DNA from: Leishmania mexicana MHOM/GT/2001/U1103
Lineage: Eukaryota > Euglenozoa > Kinetoplastea > Trypanosomatida > Trypanosomatidae
Direction of reading: 5' to 3'
Assembly (NCBI RefSeq): GCF_000234665.1
Contig: NC_018328.1
Span: forward strand, 248,001-312,000
Length of the DNA: 64,000 nt
Within the stretch, counting starts at the first letter, position 1, and each line of letters opens with the position of its first letter. Positions 56,049-64,000 of the stretch are shown here, in pieces. The position numbers and the translations under genes were made by a program. The notes below the pieces were generated by a model that searched no databases, had not been told where the DNA came from, and was given only the letters and a program-made list of their open reading frames with translations.

Positions 56049-57469
56049 GCGCGTGCGGCTGCTGCGAGAAGTGATTCATGAGCGATGCACTGGGGACTTG
56101 TTGGGAAGAGGAGGAGGGGGGAAGGGGTGCCCGAAGGGGGGATAATGGGACAGCCTATTCATGGTGCATCTCGCAAGGCACAGTGACCGTGCATGCGAGG
56201 TCAGCTCACTCACTCTATCTATATCTATCTCCATATATATGTATACATATACATACATATATACATATCTATGTACGGGCATGGGCGTCATCCCTCCTTT
56301 CTGCCAGACCACCACCACCACCCCTCCTTCTCTGCTTCTCATCTCTCCCCTCCCTCATGTACCTCTGGAGGGCTTGTCCTTCTTCCTTGTTGATAAACGG
56401 CCAGGGGCGGGAGGCGGGCGCTGTGAAAGAAGCGGCTCGGCGACGGCGTTCGGCCTGCGAGACGAAGCACCCCCCTCCCACTGCACAGACGTTGTACACG
56501 CCACAGCGCACCGAAGTGAAAAGTGTTGAGCCTCCATGTTCTCATGTCCGTGTGCTGCTGTGAGCGTCTGCCTGCGTGAGCGTGTGTGTGTGTGTATTCC
56601 TCCAGCTGGCGCACCTGCCATCATCCATCATCTCTACCCCTCTTCTCACTCCGAGCAGCACACCCTCCCTCCGCCTCTTCCCCTTTATTATTTATATGCA
56701 GTATCTGCGCGCACTTTGTGGCACGCCCCCCTCTCCTCCTCCCCGACTCTCTCTCTCTCAAGCACTGCATACGTCTATGCGTCCTCCCTAGCGCATACAC
56801 ACGCATGGCGTGTGTGAGGATGGATGGACGGATGGCATGCAAACCGAGTGCGAGTGTGTGATGGAACCCGGGCAGAAAAACGTGTACCGATACCTGAACC
56901 ATGTCTCCTCAGCATCCACAATCAAGTCGTGAGCAGCAGCAGATGTCCAGCACCGCCTCTGCCCTTCTCGCTTTACTCGGCCTCTCCTCATTTCTTCGCC
57001 GCTGTGCCGCGGAGGCACGCCAGTACGCAGACACATGCATGAGGGGCGAGTAGCAGGGGAGGTACAACGACCTCGAGCACTTCTGGCCGGGTCGTGCTCC
57101 GCCAGCGGACCACCCCACCCCCACCCACCCGCCCGTCGGCGGTTGGGTCTCCACTCGGTGTGCGCCTGTGCCTGTGCCTGTGCGCACGCGTTTGGCAATA
57201 CGCCGGATGCACACAAGCGAAAGAACGCGACGAGCATCGAAGGAGAACAGAAGATGACCGCCCATCTGTATGGCGGTGCTCTCATCATCAGCAGCAGCGC
57301 TCCGCATGTGTTCGCACCCCCACCACTTTTCTTTTGCCTTCCTCTCCCTCCTCTCACACACACAACCTCCAGCGGGCGGGCTTGTAACGCTCCTACAGCA
57401 CACGGCGAGGCACGCGTACACACAAGCATCACCCCAACTCGCCTTTTCCCAATAGGGGTCGGCTTAAGC
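56049..57469. other. Intergenic spacer
   Basis: No gene. An AT-rich island with palindromes at 56210-56275 stands out from the GC-rich surroundings. TG and CT repeats occur near 56580-56594 and 56745-56760, followed by C/T tracts up to the next gene. Confidence 0.6.
56210..56275. repeat. AT-rich palindromic island
   Basis: TATC/TATA units including the perfect palindrome ATGTATACAT, about 165 nt after the isomerase stop codon. A 3' UTR structural or polyadenylation-related role is possible. Confidence 0.6.
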
Positions 57470-58519
57470 ATGCGAGCTGCACCGACTCGCCTGGCTCCCA
57501 GCACGGCGGCGTCACTCAGCGGGTCTCACTTTGGATCACGAGCTTACCATTTTGATGCAGCCGGCGCGGCTGGATGGTGTCGGCGCCGCCGCTTGGCTGG
57601 TGTGTCTGTGACAACAGAGCACACCGTCGCCCCCGCTGTCTATGCCTTTCCATTCTCGCTCTCCACAGCCCGGCGCACATACTACTGGCCGTACCCGGAG
57701 AACCTGGTCCCGGAAGGAGCGACCACGTCGCCATTCCAGTCCAGTCCTGTGCCGAGTGTGCGAGAGCGCATCATCCGGGAGTACGCGCTCGGTCCGCTTT
57801 TCGGCAGTCGCACACCCTGCTGTGTGCTAGGGTTCGCCGACACCGCCAGGGACGTCGTGGCGTGCAAAGGTGAGGTGCGTCGGTGGGTTGCACGGGCACT
57901 GGGCAAGTCGGAGGCGGATGTGGAGCTTGGCGCTCTCGTGCAAGCTAAAGAAATGCTGCTCCACCGTAGCGGCACTGATGAGTCGCCGCGGCTTGGCGAC
58001 GGGCCTGGAAGCCGGCCCGATGCAGAACGGCGTCGTGTAACGCGATACGCACGCCTTCCTGTGCAGGCACGCACGTTGTTGGAGGTGTACCTGCCAGGGG
58101 AAGAACACGGCGAGGTCGACGCCGCGGCAGACGCGGACGCAACCATTCTCGCGCATGGCTACTTTCTACAGGAACGACTTCACCGGTACATGACCACAAC
58201 AGCGTCCTCTGGGCCAAACTCCATCGGCCTGAGGGACAGCGAGGGCCGTCAGCGTGAAGAGCCGGTCCGCAAGATGCAGTCGCGCCGTCAGGGGTACAAT
58301 GAGGGAGATGACGAGGCGGATGTGGAATCGAGCGTGGCCGCCCTGCACGATGTGTGCGGCGTCATCTACTGCGAGGTGCCGGTGCTAGATGAAAGCGACT
58401 TCGCCTTCGACCAGCTGTGTGGCAAGGAGGTGGATGGCGAGACGACGGAGCGGGTGACGGGCCGCTGGACGCGGCGCGTGATGCAACAACAGGAGCAGCA
58501 GCAGCAGCAGCAGTTGTAG
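57470..58519 (+). CDS. Putative mitochondrial protein of unknown function
   Basis: A 349-residue protein starting MRAAPTRLAPSTAASLSGSH, rich in Arg, Ser and Ala without acids, which fits a mitochondrial presequence. After this it has TYYWPYPENLVPEGATTSPF, then RERIIREYALGPLFGSRTPC and VRRWVARALGKSEADVELGA, which look folded. The C terminus ends in a Gln tract (residues ~338-348) from CAG repeats. I do not recognise the family. The open frame extends upstream to 57035, but that part is CA- and Pro-rich spacer-like sequence; the start is set by the presequence-like N terminus. A later region (CGVIYCEVPVLDESDFAFDQ) is acidic and may be a contact surface. Confidence 0.75.
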   Translation: MRAAPTRLAPSTAASLSGSHFGSRAYHFDAAGAAGWCRRRRLAGVSVTTEHTVAPAVYAFPFSLSTARRTYYWPYPENLVPEGATTSPFQSSPVPSVRERIIREYALGPLFGSRTPCCVLGFADTARDVVACKGEVRRWVARALGKSEADVELGALVQAKEMLLHRSGTDESPRLGDGPGSRPDAERRRVTRYARLPVQARTLLEVYLPGEEHGEVDAAADADATILAHGYFLQERLHRYMTTTASSGPNSIGLRDSEGRQREEPVRKMQSRRQGYNEGDDEADVESSVAALHDVCGVIYCEVPVLDESDFAFDQLCGKEVDGETTERVTGRWTRRVMQQQEQQQQQQL

Positions 58520-58571
58520 GCTCCGCTCGCTGTAGCTCGCATGCCGGCTCGCTTCTTCCGCACTTGTGTAG

Positions 58572-58590
58572 GTATATATATATATATATA
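58572..58590. repeat. (TA)n microsatellite followed by GGGT repeats
   Basis: A pure TA run about 50 nt after the stop codon, directly followed by five GTGG-type repeats. Confidence 0.9.
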
Positions 58591-58976
58591 GTGGGTGGGT
58601 GGGTGGGTGTGGGAGAGTGAGAGCGTGTACGCGAAGTGAAGGCATACACGCACACCAACAGAGAGAGGGAGGGTTGTCTAAGCGGGCGGCTCAGCACAGA
58701 ACGGTGAGGGTGACGCACATGAATAGGGTCGGACTGTGCGTTGCTGCACGTCAGGCGGCGGAGGAGTGAAAAGCCGAGCCGCATCTCGTCGTACGGCAGA
58801 GCGCTCCGACGTGGAAGAAAAGCGAAAGGACGGAAGTCTTTGTGTGGGAGGGGAGGGGGTGGAGAGGGACAACGAATGCGGTGAAGCTCGTCTTGTCACA
58901 GCACCTACTCACCCGCACAGCAGCTGGAGCGGAGGGGCCCTATGCGCTTCTCTACGTACTCTCAAATATCTCGCAT

Positions 58977-59020
58977 CTCTCTCAAGTCCCCCATCTCTCT
59001 TGCTCGCCCGCTTGCTTTAG
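58977..59020 (+). promoter_or_regulatory. Candidate trans-splice acceptor for the p24 gene
   Basis: A C/T-rich tract ends in TGCTTTAG (AG at 59019-59020), giving a predicted 5' UTR of about 100 nt before the ATG at 59121. Confidence 0.45.
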
Positions 59021-59120
59021 AAGGTGCAACTTTCTTCGCCCGCCCGCCCACCCATCTCCCACCATCGCACCTGTCTTTCTAACCTCCTTACACACGCACC
59101 GCCTGCCCTCATCATCGAAA

Positions 59121-59804
59121 ATGGCTCGGTCGACGTGCCTGTGCGTCTTGATGGCGCTTGTGCTTGTGAACATCCTCGCCGGTGGCTGCAGCACCGGCGC
59201 GTATGCGTTTCGGTTCAGCGTAGTGCCGGGTAAGGTAAAATGCTTCACGAGTGAGCAGCCGGAGGGTGGTCGCTACGAGCTGCGCTACCGCATGGTGCGA
59301 AGCCTCACACCCTTTGTCTCCGTCGCAGTCACGTCGCGCGGCGGCCGCGTGCTGATGGAGCATGAGCTGGCGAAACCGGACGCGAAGGAGATCGTCTCCT
59401 TGGGCAAAGACAGTCTCATCTCCATTTGCTTTCACACGTCCGAGAAGGCGGCGAAGGCAGCGGTCTCCACCAACGTGACACTCGACATAGTCGATGCCGA
59501 GGATGCCGAGCTGACGCGCATGAAGAAGCAGAGCTACAGCACGAGCAGCCCAATCACGCTCGGTGCCGGCAAGGGTAGCGGCTCTATGCAGCAGATGCAG
59601 TACATCTACGAAACGTTTGCCTCCATGCGCATGTGCTTCGTCTCCCTCACCCGCGCCGACGAGGATATCCGCTACTCGCTCATGGAGGTAGAGCGCCTCT
59701 CATGGATACCTGTCTACATCTTCTTAGGCCTTGGCGTTCTTATGATACTCGGGACCTTCGTCCGCCTGCACATGTTCATGCAGAAAGTGAAGATACTGAG
59801 GTGA
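59121..59804 (+). CDS. p24/emp24 family GOLD-domain cargo receptor
   Basis: A 227-residue type I membrane protein of ER-Golgi COPI/COPII vesicles. It has a hydrophobic signal peptide (LCVLMALVLVNILAGGCSTG), then a GOLD beta-sandwich (~residues 32-125, with KCF early and ICFH late as the probable disulfide cysteines), and a helical coiled-coil region ending RMCFVSLTRADEDIRYSLME. One TM helix (IPVYIFLGLGVLMILGTFV) and a short tail RLHMFMQKVKILR follow. p24 proteins sort GPI-anchored and other cargo, relevant to a parasite with abundant GPI-anchored surface molecules. The tail lacks a classical KKXX end. The ATG was chosen because the signal peptide follows directly. Confidence 0.92.
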   Translation: MARSTCLCVLMALVLVNILAGGCSTGAYAFRFSVVPGKVKCFTSEQPEGGRYELRYRMVRSLTPFVSVAVTSRGGRVLMEHELAKPDAKEIVSLGKDSLISICFHTSEKAAKAAVSTNVTLDIVDAEDAELTRMKKQSYSTSSPITLGAGKGSGSMQQMQYIYETFASMRMCFVSLTRADEDIRYSLMEVERLSWIPVYIFLGLGVLMILGTFVRLHMFMQKVKILR

Positions 59805-61045
59805 GGGGTGTCCCATGGCGCCAAGTGGAGACGGCACGCTGCGCGCCCACGGCCGAGGATGCGCCATCTCCTGTACTCGTGCCGTTGTTGCGCCCTTGTC
59901 GTTTGTTTATCTTCCAGTTCTGTGCAGCCACCGAGCCAAGAGCGCGTGCGCGCGCGTCACGCTAGCAGCTCGCACGTGCCTCTCCTCGCGCACATCCCTC
60001 CACAGGCGAGAATGGTTAGGGCGCTTGTGTGTGCGTGTCGATGACGTGCTCTTGGTAGCTATTCCTTCTTGGTTCAGCCCCACATCCCATGTGCCTTGTC
60101 TCTCTCCCCTCCCTCCCTCCGTTTCTGTGTCTGCTCGGGTGTGCATCGACACTGAAGCGCCGCCGTTGCCATGCGCGCAACGTGAGAATGTTGCGTGTGT
60201 GGGGGGAGGGGGGTATGTTGCGGCAGAAATCTGCTGGCCCTTATCTCCCCAACGGATGCTCCCCGGATGTGTACTACCCTCTCCTTTCCGCTTTCGTTTT
60301 ATCATGTCGACATACACGCGCATATATCGAATATATATATGTGTGTGTGGGTGTGGGTGGGGGGGAGTATGTTGCCCTGCACATGCACGGGCCATGGTCG
60401 CCATCCCCATTGCCCTTGCCCCTGCCGCTTAGTCAAGTGCCCCCGCCCCAGGGCACCTCTCGCCTATAAGCCTCACACACACACAGACGCGTGCATCTCT
60501 GTCGGCGCGTCGGTGCGCGCAGCCGTCATAGCGCTGTGTTGATGGAAGAGCCATGGAAAGCACGCGTTCCACGGGTCTCCCTCCCGAGGACACCCCCTCC
60601 CCCTCCTCCTTTGCTGCGGAGAGCCTTCAGCTCCAGGAAGCGGAGGGCTCTTCCCTTTCACCTGTCCCAACTCCCACCCTCTTTTAGAATGCCTCGATGG
60701 ACGCTGTCCTATGCCTTCGGCCAGCAACCCTCCACCCACCCACCCACCGACCCACACCCACTCATGTCTCTCTCTCCCTCTCTCTCCTTCCTCGCTCGCT
60801 CGGGCACTTGCCACGTCTGAACCGGCGGCACACACGCGCACAGAACCCATCGTCTCTGCACCAACGCTACCGTGCGACAAGTAGTAATCTGCCCCCTGCC
60901 CTCCCCCTCCCCCGTAGACCTGTACATCATCTTCCATAGCGAACGCCCGTTTCCATCTCCCACCTACCCACCCCTCCACACACACACACACCGCCTTCGT
61001 AGCTGCAGCGCCACCTCCTCCACCCCCCCCCCGCATATCAGAAGG
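59805..61045. other. Intergenic spacer
   Basis: No gene. AT-rich patch at 60318-60340, TG run at 60340-60352, CA run at 60474-60484, C/T tracts at 60891-60913 and 60950-60976, a CA run near 60977-60991, and a C-tract at 61024-61032. Confidence 0.6.
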
Positions 61046-61399
61046 ATGAACGGGTGGTTGATTGTGTTGATCGTGATGGGGTGCCTTAGCACGCTCTACT
61101 TAGCCATTGGCATCGCCGTCCGCTACCACAGCGGTCTGCATCACTGCCCAGAGGTGCTGCCCAACTATCGCTTCTGGTGCAGCATCGTCAACGTTTTCTT
61201 GCGCGTGGTAACATGCGGTCGCTGTCGCGTTCCGCTTGACCGCAGCAACCGTGCAAGCGGCATCTTTGTGCTGCCAAGTCGCCCTGGCGCCGCGGCGTCC
61301 CCACGGAGGGTGCAGTTCGAGTTATTAGCCAGCGACGCCGATGACGACTACGACATCAATCGCGCCATGCAGCCGGCGGAGGTGGTGGTGAAGTACTGA
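61046..61399 (+). CDS. Small membrane protein resembling the TM and tail of Mrl1/mannose-6-phosphate receptor
   Basis: A 117-residue protein with one N-terminal hydrophobic segment (WLIVLIVMGCLSTLYLAIGI) followed by CPEVLPNYRFWCSIVN. A TM helix ending in a YLxxGI pattern, then LPNY.FW just inside the membrane, matches the juxtamembrane region of CI-MPR/Mrl1/Atg27-type receptors. There is no lumenal lectin domain, so only the membrane anchor and tail remain. The tail has a Cys-rich stretch (VTCGRCRVPLDRS) and an acidic segment (LLASDADDDYD) resembling a sorting signal. The short start is supported by a clean hydrophobic N terminus and a splice-acceptor-like tract upstream. Whether it is functional without the receptor domain is unknown. 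Confidence 0.72.
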   Translation: MNGWLIVLIVMGCLSTLYLAIGIAVRYHSGLHHCPEVLPNYRFWCSIVNVFLRVVTCGRCRVPLDRSNRASGIFVLPSRPGAAASPRRVQFELLASDADDDYDINRAMQPAEVVVKY

Positions 61400-61982
61400 A
61401 GGGATGCACGCACAAGGGCACACGGGCTTTATTCAATGTAGCGTGAAGGGAGGAAAGAAAGTGAACCAGAGGCCAAGACATGTAGCCAAAGAGAGAGAGT
61501 GAGTGTGTGTGAGGGGGTGTCGGTGGCGCGACCTGCGGGGTACCCATTTCTTTGCTCCCCCCCCCCCCACCGCTATGGCCGCTTTTCACTGAAGTCTCTC
61601 GCTGTGGTTTCGTTGCTGGTCGCATGGTGCTGCTTCGTTTTTTTTTCTCTTTGGTTTGCCGGCATAGGCGCATGCAGGTGTGCATATGCGGGCGGGAGGT
61701 TCAAAGAGAAATTGGGGCGAAAGGGGAGGCATCTGTCCCCGCCCCCCCCCGTCGGCATGGCCCGTCGGCCATCCCTTTCCTTTGTTGGTTGCTTGCTTCC
61801 ATCGCCTCTGCCTTGACTATGTTCTTCCCTCTCCAAACACCTCTGTGTATGTGTGTGAAGGGGAGGGAAGGGAACGAGGGGGGGGGGTTAGGGATAAGGG
61901 TTGCCCATAATCCCCCACCCCACCGCACACCCTTAGAGCCACTCACCGCGGCCCAAGCACTCCATCCACATATCACCTTTCT

Positions 61983-61984
<2 letters not shown>

Positions 61985-62014
<30 letters not shown>
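61985..62014. repeat. (CCG)n trinucleotide repeat
   Basis: Ten units in non-coding DNA about 590 nt after the stop of the small membrane protein gene. Trinucleotide periodicity outside any supported ORF is unusual here. Confidence 0.9.
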
Positions 62015-62015
<1 letters not shown>

Positions 62016-63027
62016 CCCCTCTCCTGTTGTGCCAGTGTCTTGGTCTTATTTCTGCGTGGCCACGTGGGTGCGATGCCTCCCTCCCTCTCTGGGGGGTGAG
62101 GGGGGCTCGTCCGATCCACAGCTGCTTTTCTTGCTTCGGTGCTTCTCCCCTCCCGCCACTGCTTCTGTGGCCTCTTCTCAACATCTGTTGTGTGCGGCAG
62201 AGGGGACGAAAAGGGGGGTGGTGGTGAGTGTCTGTGAGTGCATGGAGAGAGCGCGCCGCCGTGCACCACCTCGCCCCACCTCCCAGTCTCGTCGTCTCCC
62301 TGTCTATATATCTCTGCTAAGCTATCGATATACGTAGATCTATCTATATATGTACACACACGCAGGCATCGCTGTCTTATGGCTTGTCTGTGCCCCCTTC
62401 CACTCACACCATCCTGCCCGTCATGTGCGCACGTGCACACACACATGGACACATATTCGTGTGCACGAGGAGACGCACGGTGATGCCTGCAGAGACGGCA
62501 GCCAAGCCCGTCAGAACACGCCATGTGAGGTAAGGATGCGCGCATGCACGTGTGCACACGTGCGTGGAACAGAGTCCCTGTTTCACTCAGCGATAGACTC
62601 AAGCAAGGGTCACACAGGGAGCTGACGTGCGCTACGCCCGCGCTCTCTCACGATCTGCTACATGCTCTCTTGCGGGTGTCCTCCTCCTCCTCTCTCCGGT
62701 CCTACTTCACAAACACACACGGATACGGGTGTTGCATGATATTTTTTTCTTTGGGGGTTTCGACCACCGCGACAGCAGCGAAGGACTGAACTAGCATTGA
62801 GCTCGAGGGGCGTGCGAACTTGTGTACCCCCTCTTCCTCTTCCTCTTTCTCTTCCTCCCCTCCTCCCCCCCCCCGAACGACGCGACTGAATGCGTGAGCA
62901 TCATCTGCATGTAGGCTGCACCTGGTGAGTGTTGTCTTTGGAGCAGACGCGTGTGCTGCCGTCACTGCTACTGTCGTTGACGTCCATCACCGCCGCATAC
63001 CTACAGGCGCGCACATACCCCGCATCC

Positions 63028-63080
63028 ATCACGTACCTTTCTACTTCCCCTTTTGCGTTGACTCCCTTTCTTCTTCTCAG
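63028..63080 (+). promoter_or_regulatory. Candidate trans-splice acceptor for the right-edge gene
   Basis: Two C/T tracts end in TTCTTCTCAG (AG at 63079-63080), 6 nt before the ATG at 63087. It is among the cleanest acceptor-like sites in the window. Confidence 0.5.
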
Positions 63081-63086
63081 TCTTCG

Positions 63087-64000
63087 ATGCCACCCAAATC
63101 CGCGCGGAGAGGATCAGTGGCACACGCGCTGATGCAACCGGCGTTGGCGACGGAAGCCGCGCCATCCCCACCGCGCGCAGAGCCGCAGTCGCACAGCCGC
63201 CGCACGCGACAGGAATCGGCGCTGCTGTTCTGGTTGGAAGCCGCGTGCGCTGCACCAGTGTCACGCACCTCAACGAATGCCGACCGTGCCTCCGCATCCT
63301 CCAGCTCCACGACCGCCGCTGCGGCAACCCCCGTGGCCGCAACCAAGAGAGAACCCTCGGTGGACCTTGCCTCACGGCCACCTCCGGAGGAGCAGCGGGA
63401 GCAGCAGCAGCCGCACGGAGACGCATCAACACAGGAAACAGCCGCTCCGGAAGTGTCGGCCGCCGCCGGCGCGTCCGCGGCAGAGGCCTCCTCAACTTTT
63501 CTTGTGCAGACCGTGACGACGATACCGCCACCGCCACCAGGCGAGACACGAGAGGGTGACGGTGCGACTGGATCCAGAAAGACAGCGGATGCGCCTCCTA
63601 CACCTGGCATCGAGCATCCGATACCGCCTCCTCACCTTTCCTGGGGCACGGGTCCGCGCCGTCTCGTGGTTGCCGACGCAGTGCCCCTCTTCGACTCCCT
63701 TCTCGCCGGCCATCTCGGTCCGGTCGCGGTGGATGTGCAGCTGCAGGGGCACACGCGCCTTTTGCAGCAGCCACAGCAGTTCGAGGCAGCGCTGCAGGCG
63801 TACGAGAGGCAAAGCGCCGGTGAGCTGCGGGAAGCTCTGAGCAGCGTGCAGCCATTCTTTCTCCTCTGCAACGCCGGAGGCGGGCCAGGCATGCGCGCGA
63901 ATCATTCAGGTGTCTCGGGAGGTGGCATGGATGACGACGGCCACCCGAAAACGGCATTCGGTGCCGCGGTGCTGTCGACCTCCTCAGTGCTCTATACGAT
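63087..64000 (+). CDS. Partial protein of unknown function, runs off the right edge
   Basis: The frame from the ATG at 63087 has no stop to base 64000 (304 complete codons). It starts MPPKSARRGSVAHALMQPAL. Residues 1-180 are low-complexity (Ala, Ser, Pro, Gln) and a folded-looking part begins near residue 190 (RRLVVADAVPLFDSLLAGHL, then GPVAVDVQLQG) and continues to SVQPFFLLCNAGGGPGMR. I do not recognise the family. A candidate splice acceptor lies 6 nt upstream. The 3' part is outside the window, so length and function remain open. Confidence 0.8.
   Translation, partial: MPPKSARRGSVAHALMQPALATEAAPSPPRAEPQSHSRRTRQESALLFWLEAACAAPVSRTSTNADRASASSSSTTAAAATPVAATKREPSVDLASRPPPEEQREQQQPHGDASTQETAAPEVSAAAGASAAEASSTFLVQTVTTIPPPPPGETREGDGATGSRKTADAPPTPGIEHPIPPPHLSWGTGPRRLVVADAVPLFDSLLAGHLGPVAVDVQLQGHTRLLQQPQQFEAALQAYERQSAGELREALSSVQPFFLLCNAGGGPGMRANHSGVSGGGMDDDGHPKTAFGAAVLSTSSVLYT

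Larger units (their letters stand above)
58520..59120. other. Intergenic spacer
   Basis: No gene. TA repeat at 58572-58590, GGGT repeats right after it, and the C/T tract serving the p24 gene. Confidence 0.6.
61400..63086. other. Intergenic spacer
   Basis: No gene supported. C-tracts near 61559-61568 and 61742-61750, a G-tract near 61880-61887, a CGC/GCC run at 61985-62014, an AT-rich patch at 62303-62350, CA-rich DNA near 62351 and 62440, and CT/CTTC tracts at 62829-62858. Confidence 0.6.

Overview
The window looks like nuclear DNA of a Leishmania-type trypanosomatid. It is GC-rich, and its long intron-free ORFs all lie on the plus strand. They are separated by 0.5-3 kb spacers full of polypyrimidine tracts, CA/TG and TA microsatellites and C-tracts. 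This is the layout of one polycistronic unit resolved by spliced-leader trans-splicing and polyadenylation. The gene set (SRP54, RAD54, two tandem malic enzymes, triosephosphate isomerase) matches, from memory, the order on Leishmania chromosome 24. The species cannot be fixed from the sequence alone. A run of 100 N at 25670-25769 marks a draft assembly.

Left third (1-21.2 kb): a TMEM245/AI-2E-type membrane protein open at the left edge; a DUF523/TudS-like protein with three candidate iron-sulfur cysteines; a small Tim chaperone; SRP54; a large protein of unknown function; a HAD-fold protein of the RNA-repair-associated type; a possible decayed ORF; and RAD54 with a long N-terminal extension.

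Middle (21.2-40 kb): two malic enzyme genes sharing blocks of perfect nucleotide identity, with dispersed SIDER-like repeats around them. Then come an RGG-rich protein, a protein with a KIN17-like KOW C-terminus, a basic protein of unknown function, and a fusion of an ERI1-type 3'-5' exonuclease with a Tpt1/KptA RNA 2'-phosphotransferase.

Right third (40-64 kb): a 2743-residue FIG4-like SAC phosphatase carrying a possible DEP and a DUF547 domain; a second long SIDER-like copy almost identical to the one after malic enzyme 2; a probable mitochondrial PPR-type protein; axonemal dynein light chain p28; triosephosphate isomerase; a putative mitochondrial protein; a p24/GOLD cargo receptor; a small protein resembling only the transmembrane and tail part of Mrl1/mannose-6-phosphate receptors; and an ORF that runs off the right edge.

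These genes do not form an operon with one function; neighbours in trypanosomatid units usually do not. Three points deserve attention. First, three proteins are predicted to act on RNA ends or modified bases: TudS-like, HAD-SAK and ERI1-Tpt1. Second, the two multidomain fusions, ERI1-Tpt1 and SAC-DEP-DUF547, are unusual. Third, the dispersed repeats are strikingly homogeneous. No tRNA, rRNA, CRISPR array or strand-switch region was found.
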